A stretch of DNA of 64,000 nt from Laspinema olomoucense D3b (GTDB lineage Bacteria > Cyanobacteriota > Cyanobacteriia > Cyanobacteriales > Laspinemataceae). The notes beneath the pieces were generated by a model. That model was not told where the DNA came from. It saw only the letters and a list, made by a program, of their open reading frames with translations, and did no database searches. This document shows, piece after piece, positions 48,001-57,299 of this stretch. The DNA lies in the NCBI RefSeq assembly GCF_025370785.1, contig NZ_JAMXFA010000006.1, forward strand, positions 30,824-94,823. Direction: 5' to 3'. The position numbers and the translations under genes were made by a program. Each line of letters opens with the position of its first letter. The stretch's first letter is position 1.

Positions 48001-49621
48001 GGTCCCCATCTTTGGTTACCCAGTCGTTAATATACTCGTTGGGCGTCACTGTTGAGCGCAGGGTCTGAAACACTCGCTTGATGGACTCGATTTCCTCGGG
48101 AACCACCAACCGATCCCAAACATACAACCCCTGCACTTCCGCAAAAGAATAACCTGTGGTGGTTTCGCAAGCTTGGTTAAAACCCACAATCCGACCTTGG
48201 CGATCGAGAATCACAACTAAATTGGGAATCGCATTCACCACTGCCGCTAAAAAATCCCGTTCTTGGTGAAGTTCCATTCTGGCTGATTGTGCGCCTTCAC
48301 CCTGTTCTCGGAAATACGCACAAAGCCCGTCTTCCAGGGGATAAAACCGCACTTCAAATCGTTTTTGTAACGGGGGATAATCCTCTTCGAGTCCGATTGT
48401 TCTTCCCTCTGCCAATGCGCGATGATACCCCCGGTAAAAGGAACTCCCGACACTTTCGGGAAAGACATCCCACACATACTGTCCCACCAGATTTTCGGCC
48501 CGGTGAGTGAGCAGTTTTGCCCCGGCAGGATTAATATAAGTATAACGCCCCTGGCGGTCAAAACAGGCAAACCCATCGGTGATACTTTCTAGGAGGGTCA
48601 AGGTTTCCTTCTTGGGCGCTGTGGTGAATGGGTGTCGAGTCTGTCCCTGAAGTTCGGGTCCCTGATCCAATTCAGCGATTTCTAAGTGAGTGCTGACCCG
48701 AGTCAGCAATTCATGGATAGAGGATGAGCGGTGGAGAAACTCTGGCCCCCAGTCAGTTTCTGTCGTCAACTCCACAGATTCCCCTTCGATCGCCGGAAGG
48801 GGAAACCGGATCACTGGGATATCTTTTCCATTCACCCTCGCCCTTAATTGCTGTACCCACTCTAAATCCTCGATTTCTGGGACGATCGCATCGGTGAGAA
48901 TCGCCGAGGGGGAGAAATCCCGGGCAGCATCCAGGGCGGTTGTGCGATCGCCTGCAGTTTTGACGTGATATCCTCGGCGTACCAATTGGGACTCTACATA
49001 GTCCCGACGTACCGAGTTATCATCCACCAGCAAGATCCGCGCAGGCGGTGCAGATTCCCGCTCACGAACCTCTAATGATTCGGGGAGTTTTTCTTCGTTC
49101 TTTGAGGGTTCATTTCTGGGCGTAGGCAGGGCGATCGCCGTCGTCAAGACCCCACAAACTCCATTCCCTTCATCGTATATGGGACTGTGAGAAAGATTGA
49201 ACCACCCCACCACCTCCGACCCCGGGCGATCGAACAACAGACAACAATTCTGTGTTCCTGTGCCCTCTCCACTGCGGAACACTCGTTCTAGCATCGGAGA
49301 GAGGATGCACCAGGTTTCCCGCTTGAGGACCTCTGCTGCCGGTTTACCTAGGTAATGCGGATGATTGTGGTCCCCCAACCACCCCAGGGCCGCCTCATTG
49401 TAAATCAGGACCAGTTCTGGACCCCACCAGATCAGGGTCGGAAATTGGGAAGCAAGACCCAAACTCACCGCTGTCCGCCAACTGGGGCCCCAAGTCTCAA
49501 TCGCACCCAGAGCTGTGCTGGACCAGTCACAAACCTTGCTTAGGCTGTCCAGATAAGCGCTATCTGTCCATCCCAATTGTTCTCTCCTTATCTTCCGCTT
49601 GGCTGGCTGCTGTTCCATCAT
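45008..49621 (-). CDS. Multi-PAS hybrid histidine kinase
   Basis: 1537 residues, soluble (no membrane segment). Rough order: PAS-like (1-160), receiver (195-312, Asp in AILTDAIVPEIED), five PAS domains (about 340-445, 455-575, 580-700, 715-845, 850-970), GAF (975-1147), HisKA (FLATLSHELRTPLNSILGWA, His near 1167), HATPase (NLLSNAIKFTPPEG, DTGQGIKPEFLPYVFDRFRQ) and a C-terminal receiver (1412-1527, Asp in VLISDIAMPEEDGYTL). The N-terminal receiver inside a sensor stack is less usual. The ligand of GAF/PAS is unknown; chromophore-binding Cys motifs of phytochromes are not evident. Confidence 0.92.
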   Translation of the reverse strand: MMEQQPAKRKIRREQLGWTDSAYLDSLSKVCDWSSTALGAIETWGPSWRTAVSLGLASQFPTLIWWGPELVLIYNEAALGWLGDHNHPHYLGKPAAEVLKRETWCILSPMLERVFRSGEGTGTQNCCLLFDRPGSEVVGWFNLSHSPIYDEGNGVCGVLTTAIALPTPRNEPSKNEEKLPESLEVRERESAPPARILLVDDNSVRRDYVESQLVRRGYHVKTAGDRTTALDAARDFSPSAILTDAIVPEIEDLEWVQQLRARVNGKDIPVIRFPLPAIEGESVELTTETDWGPEFLHRSSSIHELLTRVSTHLEIAELDQGPELQGQTRHPFTTAPKKETLTLLESITDGFACFDRQGRYTYINPAGAKLLTHRAENLVGQYVWDVFPESVGSSFYRGYHRALAEGRTIGLEEDYPPLQKRFEVRFYPLEDGLCAYFREQGEGAQSARMELHQERDFLAAVVNAIPNLVVILDRQGRIVGFNQACETTTGYSFAEVQGLYVWDRLVVPEEIESIKRVFQTLRSTVTPNEYINDWVTKDGDRRAIAWSNTVLCDAQGEMEYIIATGIDISDRYAAEAALRQSTERFRIAAENTSDLIYEWDIATGRVEWFGNIDDQLGYEAVPFARTRQAWLDRLHPSDRERVENAIDRHLQTREPFDEEYQIQRADGIYLYWSDRGTALWDEQGQPYKWIGATTDITLRQWAQSEILKLNRTLKRRVKELQTLLKFIPIGIAISEDPHCEKIRFNSVLAHNLGISSPSVPHFNPLPEARTHGFKLYHNGRELAPDELPMRYAAKHQVEVLEFEVDAIHEDGRVIEFLTYAAPILDEDGQTRGTVGAFVDITHRKQIEEALRNSEELYRSLAEALPQMIFLFTLQGKLEYCNPSGVNYIGLSLEQILQRSALEWIHPHDRSEAVAHWRNALTTATGYEIEVRLRSSEGHYRWHILRMNPIAGVGDRLRKWLGTATDIDDRKRSQQQERFLATASSILANSLDYQTTLDSLAHLTVPSIADWCAIDVVDKDGTIERLAVAHMDPAKEELAQELFRRYPPKKDMTTGQLNVLRTGQSELYPHIADSLLVEAALDAEHLRILRELRLHSGMCVPLKARGKTLGTITFVLEAGSRSYDHTDLIMAEKLAHRAAIALDNARLYREAQDANRLKDEFLATLSHELRTPLNSILGWAQILRNRRLSEEKMRLALETLERNARLQFQLIEDLLDVSRIITGKLRLNVTSVSLLKVIEDAIESVRPAAEAKHIQLKTQLDRHAGPVSGDRDRLQQIVWNLLSNAIKFTPPEGCVTVILEQFQTSIQICIVDTGQGIKPEFLPYVFDRFRQADSSSTRAYNGLGLGLAIVRHLTELHGGTVSADSPGLGQGAMFTVELPLMPRCELPEPTESNPLSLQPAQESNAKNSLDGVRVLVVDDEADARGLLTLVLEECGAQVQAAASVRQALMAIPQFYPQVLISDIAMPEEDGYTLIHHIRRMELSEGGYLPAAAVTAYARSEDRTRALKAGYDIHLPKPLDTAELIAVVERLAVRSRHTP

Positions 49622-50736
49622 TTACAGAGGTCCTGGTGGTTTGGGTGGTCAGACTCGCTCACTTGCTAATCATCGTGTATCTACTAATCTTGGGTGTACA
49701 TTTTTTTCGTGAATTTTACATCTACCAAAGGAAGGATTCACTACAAAAAAAGACTCAATGCCTGGATTATTTGTATTTAAATGCCATTTTTTGGGCAATA
49801 AATTTCCGCCTAATTGAGGGAATTTGATCGCAAGTCCTCACCCTCCTTGAACACCCCTTTCGAGCCAGAGTGAGCGCTGAGACGGCCTATAAATGGGGGG
49901 ATCAGGCCACAATTGAGGGATTAGAGGATGGGGACTTGGAGAAGGGGAGGAGGATTATTGACATAAAAAATCAATAATCTTGGGGTTTTAACTGCCCACT
50001 ACCGGAGTGAAATATAGGCTTGATGACGATCGCGAGGTACTCCCTGTTTGTTGAACACCGGGCGGCGATCGCTTCGGGGATTCCGTTACTTTTGAAGCGA
50101 TTGTAGTTCCCTTGGGTCTCCCTAAAATTGGCCCTTTTGTTCCTTCCGTCACCGAGGCGATCGCGCAGGATCAAGTGAGTACATACCGCCGCTCAGGACC
50201 ATTCCCCTACCGGGAATTTCCTAAATTTTACGGTTTTCTGGGGGACAATTACTGATTGTGTGAATACCACCCCAAAATAACAGGCACTTGTTATTTGGGG
50301 GACTTTCTGAAAGTAAATTCACCCGGAAGGAATACGGCATTTTCCTATCAATTTAGCTGGGGATAGGGTAGGCATCCGAACTTAAGGACAGCCATAATTC
50401 TCATGTTGAAGTCACTCTCAAACTGCCAATGGGGGATAACGATAGCAAGTCGTGATATTAGATCTCTTGCAAACAAAGGATTGATCCCCCTAACCCCCCT
50501 TTCCAAGGGGGGCTTTAAAGAATTTTGCAAGAAGTCTATTGAACAGGAGCAAGGATAACGGCAGCAAGCCCGGACGTTGAACAGTGGAGGGCCTCGGGCT
50601 GAACTGGGCGGTGTCTGGGAGGAAAAATTTAACTGACCCCTTGACAAACCTGGGGGCAATGGTTATATAATGGTTCTCTAGTCTAAAGTTATAACTTCAG
50701 TGCTAAAAAGTAGCAGTTTGTAACAAATGACTTGAC
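49622..50736. other. Long gap with dispersed repeat upstream of tRNA-Gly
   Basis: Contents: ATTATTGA/TCAATAAT hairpin near 49953, CCAAAATAACA/TTGTTATTTGG hairpin near 50270, and the CTTGCAAA element at 50460-50537. A stretch near 50054-50250 reads through as protein-like in one frame but has no start codon; see rejected items. Confidence 0.55.
50460..50537 (+). repeat. CTTGCAAA interspersed element, copy 2
   Basis: AGATCTCTTGCAAA to TTTTGCAAGAAGTCT, about 78 bases, very similar to the copy at 28657-28731. The inner hairpin is CCCCCCTT/AAGGGGGG-like. Confidence 0.85.
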
Positions 50737-50808
50737 GCGGGCGTAATTCAGTGGTAGAATGTCAGCTTCCCAAGCTGAACGTCGTGGGTTCGAGTCCCAT
50801 CGCCCGCT
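50737..50808 (+). tRNA. tRNA-Gly (CCC)
   Basis: 72 bases. The acceptor GCGGGCG pairs with CGCCCGC. The anticodon stem TCAGC/GCTGA encloses TTCCCAA, giving anticodon CCC. The T loop is TTCGAGT. No CCA is encoded. Confidence 0.93.
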
Positions 50809-50919
50809 TTTTGTGCGGCTCCCTTTTATGGTTTGCGCCTAGGGTAGCGAGTAGCTTTCCTGCTTTCCCAGGTTTCACTACAATGGGAGGATTCGCAGTT
50901 TAGCAACTCAGAAGAAACG

Positions 50920-51741
50920 ATGGGATATTCGATTGAGGTCTATGACCACAACTTTGAGCAAGAAGTCTTAGAAAAGTCTTATGAACTTCCGGCGATCGTG
51001 GACTTTTATGCGGTTTGGTGTGGTCCTTGTCAGATGTTAAAACCGATGTTGGAAAAGGTCGCCTTGGAATATGATTGTGTGGTGGCAAAGGTAAATATTG
51101 ATGAAAATCAATATCTAGCACAAGCATTTCGGGTGGAAGGAGTACCCGATGTAAAAATCATCCGAAATGGGGAAGTTTTGGATGGGTTTGTGGGGGTGTT
51201 ACCGGAACCCCAATTGCGAGAATTTTTAGCAAATTGTGATATTAAGTCGAGTTTAGACGAAGGACTGGAGGCGATTCGTCAGTTACTTTTAGGGGAAAAG
51301 CGCACCGAAGCTGAGGTGATGTTTGCATCCCTGTTAACAAAATATCCCCTGAATAGACGGTTACGATTAGAAGCGGCAAAGTTCTATATCAGTCAGGATG
51401 AGTTGGGAAAGGTTGAGGAACTTTTAGAGGGAATTCAATCCGATGAACCGGAATTTTTTGCGCAAGCGCAAGCAGTGAAGGCGTTACTTGAGTTTAAAAA
51501 GGAATGTAATCATCCTTCAGGAGAGAGTGAATTGGACCGGATATTTTCTCAGGCATCTTGTTTGACTGTAGCAGGAAACTATGAGGAGGCGTTGCAACTT
51601 TTCCTAAAAATTGTGGAAAGCGATCGCAGTTATAAAAAGGATGGAGGCAGAAAAGCCATGCTGTCTATTTTTGAGCTACTGGGAAATGACCATACTCTGA
51701 CGAAGGTTTATCGACGGAATTTAATGACGCTGCTATTTTGA
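50920..51741 (+). CDS. Thioredoxin domain-TPR protein (YbbN/CnoX-like)
   Basis: 273 residues. The thioredoxin domain (about 1-110) has VDFYAVWCGPCQMLKPMLEK with the active CGPC motif, and the GVPDVKII cis-proline region. From about residue 118 the protein carries helical TPR-like repeats (EGLEAIRQLLLGEKRTEAEV, ANGSGESELD-like polar parts), as in YbbN/CnoX, a chaperone-holdase that works with DnaK/GroEL in E. coli. It lies just downstream of tRNA-Gly, with no operon partner. Confidence 0.88.
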   Translation: MGYSIEVYDHNFEQEVLEKSYELPAIVDFYAVWCGPCQMLKPMLEKVALEYDCVVAKVNIDENQYLAQAFRVEGVPDVKIIRNGEVLDGFVGVLPEPQLREFLANCDIKSSLDEGLEAIRQLLLGEKRTEAEVMFASLLTKYPLNRRLRLEAAKFYISQDELGKVEELLEGIQSDEPEFFAQAQAVKALLEFKKECNHPSGESELDRIFSQASCLTVAGNYEEALQLFLKIVESDRSYKKDGGRKAMLSIFELLGNDHTLTKVYRRNLMTLLF

Positions 51742-52050
51742 GGGATAGGGGTAATGCTGTGCGTTCTGGATTGAGAATGCACCGACTTTTGGACCGATCG
51801 CACCCCGGATACTCAGAAATCGGGGGAGTCGGTGGGAAATTTTCCACAAAATTGACTGGAACTCATACTGGGGATCGGTGCGATCGCCGGTTTCCTGATG
51901 TCAAGATCGAGGAAATGAAGAAATGAGTTGCAGATTTAGGAAGTCTACCTCAATTCCAATTTTTTGACATCTACCCGAGGGTAGAGTTGGGGTGAAGCCT
52001 TTTTTTGCTGAGGAATTCATGAACTGCTCGATCGCTAACAGGTGAGATTG

Positions 52051-52344
52051 ATGAAACTTTATTATCGTGGTGTCAGCTATGATTTAACGCCTCCCGTGAA
52101 AACCCCACCGGGGGAAATTTCTGGAACCTATCGGGGTAAGTCTTGGCAGTTCCAACAAGGGGATTTATCAGAACAATGCGGGGAGTGCGATCGCTGTCAC
52201 TTTTACTCCGGAGATCCCCACTTACTCTGTGCCATACATCCCCACGGTCCAAATGCGGAAAATTGCCCCGATTTCCGGTTAAATCTCCAGCATACACCTG
52301 TTAACCAGCAAGCTTTAAAAAGCCATAAATTATCCCAGTTTTAA
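52051..52344 (+). CDS. DUF4278 domain-containing protein
   Basis: 97 residues from ATG 52051, which follows AGGTGAGATTG. The N-terminus MKLYYRGVSYDLTPP is the DUF4278 signature, a small family nearly limited to cyanobacteria. The C-terminal part has CGECDRCHFYSG, LLCAIHPHGP and NCPDF, a Cys-rich set of about six cysteines that may bind metal. Function unknown. A terminator lies 17 bases after the stop. Confidence 0.88.
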   Translation: MKLYYRGVSYDLTPPVKTPPGEISGTYRGKSWQFQQGDLSEQCGECDRCHFYSGDPHLLCAIHPHGPNAENCPDFRLNLQHTPVNQQALKSHKLSQF

Positions 52345-52360
52345 ACGTTTTTATATTTCC

Positions 52361-52394
52361 AAGGAGGATAGGGATTGCTCTTCCTCCTTTTTTT
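52361..52394 (+). terminator. Terminator after the DUF4278 gene
   Basis: Arms AAGGAGGA and TCCTCCTT, then TTTTT. Confidence 0.85.
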
Positions 52395-52425
52395 ACATTA
52401 CAGGCCAGTTTAGGCAATGTTTGGG

Positions 52426-53154
52426 TTAATAAATAGCCGTCTTAGGTTTATATTTAACTAACAGGGAAACTAATCCTGCCCCTATAAATAATCCGACTCC
52501 CGTCGCCCAATAACCCAAGCTAGTGGGGTTGACCATTCTCAGGACGGTGAGTTGACCAATGCCATAAAATGCCTGTTGAATAAACCACCACATCACATAA
52601 AATAAGGCGGGAACTTCGATAGGAATAAACAGGATGAATAAGGGTAAGAGGGTTTCGATTTTAGCTTTGGGAAAGTTCAATAAATAAGCGCCCAAAATGG
52701 CCGAAACTGCGCCATTAGCCCCGACGACGGGGACTGCTAAGTTCGGGGCGATCGCCACCTGGGCGATCGCGGTGAGGATGCCACACAAGACGTAAAACAG
52801 CAAGAACCGGCCATGTCCGAGAATCTCTTCAATCCGCTTCCCAAACACCCACAAGAACAGCATATTCCCCAAAATTTGACTAAAACTGCTGTGGAGAAAC
52901 ATTGAAAACAGCAAGGGACCGGCAGACATGACAATTAAGGCCACCCAAGCAGCAGGACTGGGATTCCGAATCGCATCGGTGACTACAGAAGTCATGCGAT
53001 CGCCGACGACGCCCCAACTTTGCAAAAAGGCCCCGAGTTGGCCCGTTGCCTCTAGTTTGAGTTCCATCACAAACAGGGCCACATTTAACCCGATGAGGCC
53101 GTAGGTTGCCAAGGGGGGATAACGATTGGGGAGATTATCATCAATAGGGATCAT
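52426..53154 (-). CDS. Rhomboid-family protein lacking catalytic residues
   Basis: 242 residues with six or more membrane segments in the rhomboid layout. FLHSSFSQILGNMLFLWVFG keeps the conserved His/Asn helix, and GHGRFLLFYVLCGILTAIAQ follows. The active serine loop reads VPVVGANGAVSAILGAYLL, with Asn147 where GASG is normal, and the last helix reads WATGVGLFIGAGLVSLL, with Thr218 where His would be. It therefore probably is an inactive rhomboid (pseudoprotease), acting as a membrane-protein binding or regulatory factor. The DNA codons are AAT and ACG, so both changes are real in this sequence. Confidence 0.85.
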   Translation of the reverse strand: MIPIDDNLPNRYPPLATYGLIGLNVALFVMELKLEATGQLGAFLQSWGVVGDRMTSVVTDAIRNPSPAAWVALIVMSAGPLLFSMFLHSSFSQILGNMLFLWVFGKRIEEILGHGRFLLFYVLCGILTAIAQVAIAPNLAVPVVGANGAVSAILGAYLLNFPKAKIETLLPLFILFIPIEVPALFYVMWWFIQQAFYGIGQLTVLRMVNPTSLGYWATGVGLFIGAGLVSLLVKYKPKTAIY

Positions 53155-53882
53155 GGCTGGATTTTATGATTTTTCTCTATCTTGACTCCCTATTATGGAC
53201 GTAAAAACGGGGGGGTGATATTTCAGGGTGACGCTTTCTGTTTTGTGACCCTGGGGCGATCGCCTCACTTTATGAAAAATTTACTCCTTTGGGTAGATGC
53301 CGTACCGGGCTTTGTGAGAATAACCCGAGCTGGCGATCGCCCCTGAACCCCCAATTTCTCTGTTTTTCCCTTGGGCCTCCTCTCTCTTCTCTGGTTTCAG
53401 CCTGCTGCTCCTATTTTAACCTCTGTAGAAAAAAAAATATTGTTTCCCTAGAGAGGGACTTTTTTGACTCCACTTTACGAAATTTTTAATGATTTAATTT
53501 ATATCTTTATCAAAAATTTATATAAATTTTGTCTAAATTTGGTAAAAATTTAAACTCCGAGTCGCGCCACTGATAGCACTCTTTCTTGTTGATTGACCCA
53601 TTCTCCTTCCTACAGCTTTCGGTGTAAGGAGATTAAGGTCATTTTTTATAATCTTTCGAGAGATAGATATACTTCCCCCCCCTCAGAGGGTAGATCTAAA
53701 GAGATAGATTGATGAGTGACCCCGAAGGAAATTCAACGTCCATTTAACTAAATCCAGTGTAGCCTATTTACATCCCTCGACACTTCCCCAAAAAACACTT
53801 TAACCAGATTTAGAAGGTTTTTGACCTAATTTTAAAATTCTTGTTTGAACCCCCTTTCTTAAACATCAAGGAGAAAATTCCT
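53155..53882. other. AT-rich upstream region of the RTX/GDSL gene
   Basis: 728 bases without a gene. AT-rich around 53480-53560, presumably the promoter side of the divergent rhomboid and RTX genes. No strong hairpin or repeat seen. Confidence 0.5.
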
Positions 53883-56882
53883 ATGGTATGGAGTAATGAT
53901 TCATCAATTTATGAAATTCTAGCGGGACTGTCTGAAGCAGATATCCGGCGATCGCTAGTAGGGAACAATACCCCAATCAGAGTGGGAACCGATGATGCGA
54001 TCGCCAGTGATTCACCCAACGACTTGCTATTGGCAGGTTCCGAAGATGATTTATTAATTGGTGATGTCGGCAACGATACTATTTATGGGGGAAGCGGTAA
54101 TAACACCCTGTCTGGAGGAACGGGTCATCTGATCGCAGAAGACTGGGAAGGAGAGGACTTTTTAATAGGGGGTTCCGGAGATGATCTAATCTTTGGAAAT
54201 CAAGCAGATGATACCCTCTATGGCGGTGATGGAGACGATACCCTCTATGGGGGTAAAGATAGCGATCGCTTGGAAGGCAATGGCGGAAATGATCTTTTAT
54301 CGGGTGACTTAGGAAGCGATACCCTCTCTGGCGGTGAAGGACAAAATCGCTTTCAAATTGGCAGGCGGTTTGATGTTCCCGGATTTCTCAGTACCGGAGG
54401 ACCGACCCTGGATCATGCAGACTGGATTATGGACTTTACCCCGGGTCAAGACTTAATTGAACTGCTGGGGGAACTGACATTTGATGAATTGAATATTTTT
54501 GCGGATACCGGGGAAAATGCAGGGGATACTATCATTCAAGATACAATGACTCAAGAGTATTTAGCCATTGTCAAAAATATCCCTCCCGAGGCGATCGCCC
54601 GCGATAATTTTTGGCCATATTCTCAACCACCCCTCCCATCCTTACCCCCTCAAAACCCCCGGATAAACCCCTCTCTACCTCTTGAGGACACTTCTCCTAC
54701 CGATGTGGTTTCTCCCGGTGAAAAAGTTTCTCCTATTAAACCCAACCCCTCTTCGGCGGCGATCGCCTTCAGTACGATTCGCTATACCGTCCTAGACGAT
54801 AATACCCCCGCCCTAGAAATTACCTTAATTCGCCAGAATGCTCTTCATAAAAAAGTCAGCGTTACAGTTACCCTCCACAAGGGCATAACAACAGCTTCAG
54901 CAACTTCTGAAACCACCTCTGCTATTCTCCCCTTTAACGAGGAAGAAACAGCAAAAACTGTGACAATTCCCCTGATTAAAAATAAACAAGAAGACCTTAA
55001 AAGCACCTTTTCTCTCCTTTTAAGCAACCCAACCGGAGGGGCAAAAATTGAGCTAACTAATCCCGTTATGGTGACCCTCCCAGAACAGCAACAGCCCGAA
55101 TCGATTATCTTCAATGACGACAAATTGAGCGAAATTGAAGAAGAGGAACCCTCGGATTTAGAACCGGATATTTCCTCAGAAATCGAAGAAGAATCCTCGG
55201 ATTTAGAACCGGATGTTCCTCGGGAAACAGAGGAAGAAGAACCATCGGATTTGGAACCGGATGTTCCTCGGGAAACCGAGGAAGAAGAACCATCGGATTT
55301 GGAACCGGATATTTCCTCAGAAATCGAAGAAGAAGAACCTTCGGATTTGGAACCGGATGTTTCCTCAGAAATCGAAGAAGAGGAACCCTCGGATTTAGAA
55401 CCGGATATTGCCTCAGAAATCGAAGAAGAATCCTCGGATTTAGAACCGGATGTTCCTCCGGAAACAGAGGAAGAGGAACCATCGGATTTAGAACCGGATA
55501 TTTCCTCAGAAATCGAAGAAGAAGAACCCTCGGATTTAGAACCGGATGTTCCTCCGGAAACAGACGAAGAAGAACCATCGAATTTAGAACCGGATGTTCC
55601 TCCGGAAACAGACGAAGAAGAGGAGGAACCCATCCCTGACGAGGATGAAACTCCCCCTATTGAAGATGAACAGGGGGAGGATACCAGTGGCGAAATAGAG
55701 GATGATCCTGTGGATGAGGAAGGGGATGATGGTAGCGGTGATGACAGTGAAATCAGCACCACCGCCAATTATTCTGACGCGGCGAGTGGGATTATTGCCG
55801 ACCTGTCAGAAGGCGTTGTTACCCGTTTATTTACCACCGATGAGGATGTTCCTTTCAAGATTTTGCCTTTAGGAGATTCCAATACAAGGGGCTATCCTAA
55901 TCAAGCAAGTATTGGGGGATATCGAACCCGCCTGTGGGAAAGATTAGTGGTAGATAATGGGTTTAATATCGATTTTGTGGGGCAAGCTAAAAGTGGACCG
56001 GAAGATATTGATAGAGACCATGAAGGCAGGGGTGGATTTACTATCCCTCAACTCATTGAAAATAGCAACAACTTTTCGGGATTTAATCAGCCCGCAGCCC
56101 CCCTTTATTCGACCATAGAAAATGCGTTAAATTACGCCCAACCCGATGCGATTTTATTAATGGCGGGTACGAATGATATTCTTCAAAACAAACCTGTAGA
56201 AACAGCCCTCACCGACCTAGGAATTCTAGTGGACCGGATTATCACAAGAATGCCCGAAGTCCAAGTGCTAGTCAGTTCCATTATTCCCCATATTTCTAAT
56301 GAGCCAACTTTGCAACAGCGGACCCAGGAATTTAGTCAAAAAGTAGAGAAATTTGTTGTTGCACCCCGCGCCAACAATAACCCAAATATCCGGTTTGTGG
56401 ATATGTTTAATTTGCCCTTCGTCGCCGGAGACTATGACAAGGATGGTATTCACCTAAATGCTAGTGGATATGATAAACTCGCAGATGAATGGTATTCCGA
56501 AATTCGGATGTTACCCAGCGGTGAAGAGAGCCTCACTGATGTGCAAAATATCATCGGTTCCGCTTATGATGATACTCTCATCGGAAATGATGCATCGAAT
56601 AAGATCCGAGGCGGTGAGGGTAATGACTGGCTGATCGGGGGTGCGGGTGAAGATACCTTTATTTTAGCGTCCGGGGAAGGAACAAACACGATCGCGGACT
56701 TTGAAAGCGGTAGCGATCGCATCGGACTCACTAACGGATTGCAGTTTGAGCAGCTTGTCATTTCCCCTGGCAGTGATGCCAGTCAGACTCAGATTGCGAT
56801 CGCCAATACCGGGGAATCCTTGGCAATCCTTCGCGGTATCCATGCCACCCTGATTAACGCTGATGATTTTATCCTCGTTTAA
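53883..56882 (+). CDS. Secreted RTX/Calx-beta/SGNH-GDSL hydrolase protein
   Basis: 999 residues from ATG 53883 (AAGGAG upstream). Domains: RTX-type calcium repeats (about 50-155, GGxGxDxLxGG style, e.g. DDTLYGGDGDDTLYGG), a Calx-beta-like segment (about 290-405), an acidic repeat (about 414-624; units such as EEEPSDLEPDVS), an SGNH/GDSL esterase domain (about 657-875; Ser in LPLGDSNTRG, MAGTND, and Asp-His in DKDGIHLNASGY), and a second RTX block (886-999). There is no signal peptide; RTX proteins typically use type I export. It may deacylate or esterify a polysaccharide, as the two following genes are acyl-transfer genes. Confidence 0.9.
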   Translation: MVWSNDSSIYEILAGLSEADIRRSLVGNNTPIRVGTDDAIASDSPNDLLLAGSEDDLLIGDVGNDTIYGGSGNNTLSGGTGHLIAEDWEGEDFLIGGSGDDLIFGNQADDTLYGGDGDDTLYGGKDSDRLEGNGGNDLLSGDLGSDTLSGGEGQNRFQIGRRFDVPGFLSTGGPTLDHADWIMDFTPGQDLIELLGELTFDELNIFADTGENAGDTIIQDTMTQEYLAIVKNIPPEAIARDNFWPYSQPPLPSLPPQNPRINPSLPLEDTSPTDVVSPGEKVSPIKPNPSSAAIAFSTIRYTVLDDNTPALEITLIRQNALHKKVSVTVTLHKGITTASATSETTSAILPFNEEETAKTVTIPLIKNKQEDLKSTFSLLLSNPTGGAKIELTNPVMVTLPEQQQPESIIFNDDKLSEIEEEEPSDLEPDISSEIEEESSDLEPDVPRETEEEEPSDLEPDVPRETEEEEPSDLEPDISSEIEEEEPSDLEPDVSSEIEEEEPSDLEPDIASEIEEESSDLEPDVPPETEEEEPSDLEPDISSEIEEEEPSDLEPDVPPETDEEEPSNLEPDVPPETDEEEEEPIPDEDETPPIEDEQGEDTSGEIEDDPVDEEGDDGSGDDSEISTTANYSDAASGIIADLSEGVVTRLFTTDEDVPFKILPLGDSNTRGYPNQASIGGYRTRLWERLVVDNGFNIDFVGQAKSGPEDIDRDHEGRGGFTIPQLIENSNNFSGFNQPAAPLYSTIENALNYAQPDAILLMAGTNDILQNKPVETALTDLGILVDRIITRMPEVQVLVSSIIPHISNEPTLQQRTQEFSQKVEKFVVAPRANNNPNIRFVDMFNLPFVAGDYDKDGIHLNASGYDKLADEWYSEIRMLPSGEESLTDVQNIIGSAYDDTLIGNDASNKIRGGEGNDWLIGGAGEDTFILASGEGTNTIADFESGSDRIGLTNGLQFEQLVISPGSDASQTQIAIANTGESLAILRGIHATLINADDFILV

Positions 56883-56888
56883 TCAATA

Positions 56889-56924
56889 CCCTATCGTTTG
56901 TTACTTTAGCAACAAACGATAGGG
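56889..56924 (+). terminator. Terminator-like hairpin after the RTX gene
   Basis: Perfect 14-base arms CCCTATCGTTTGTT and its complement around an eight-base loop, five bases after the stop. Confidence 0.7.
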
Positions 56925-56955
56925 CATCTAAATGAATGGGACAATTCCCCCTGCA

Positions 56956-57011
56956 GGAGTGAGAGCATCTTGCTTTATAGAAGCAGTACGGAGCAAAATG
57001 CTCCCACTCCT
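56956..57011. repeat. AGCAAGATGCT palindromic element, copy 4
   Basis: GAGTGAGAGCATCTTGCT to AGCAAAATGCTCCCACTC, in the gap between the RTX and MBOAT genes. No gene in the gap. Confidence 0.75.
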
Positions 57012-57299
57012 CAATTCTTTGAGCAGACTGATTTAGACGTGCCATAGTAATCTTAAATGAGTTGTAACCCACCCAGCGAGGAAGATGTGCTGCCCCGACG
57101 TCACCCTAGGCGAAGGCACAGAGGAGGGTCTTGACCGGGCATCCATAATACCATTGATTAAGGACTCTTATATAACTTTAAAGCACCAAAAGTGACATCT
57201 TACTTCAAATTTGCCAATTACACAACCCCTGAGAGCAGATGACGAGCTAAAAAGTTTCTGGCACACTAAACCTGTTGAAATAAAACATCAGAAAAGACC

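Noticed and set aside
50054..50250. A protein-like open stretch with residues such as VTFEAIVVPLGLPKIGPFVP
   Set aside because: It has no ATG, GTG or TTG near its 5' end and stops upstream at 50052; I do not recognise the family. It may be a gene remnant but is too short to support.
54845..55768. A 307-codon reverse frame inside the RTX gene
   Set aside because: It is the Ser-rich mirror of the acidic repeat. The plus-strand protein explains the DNA.
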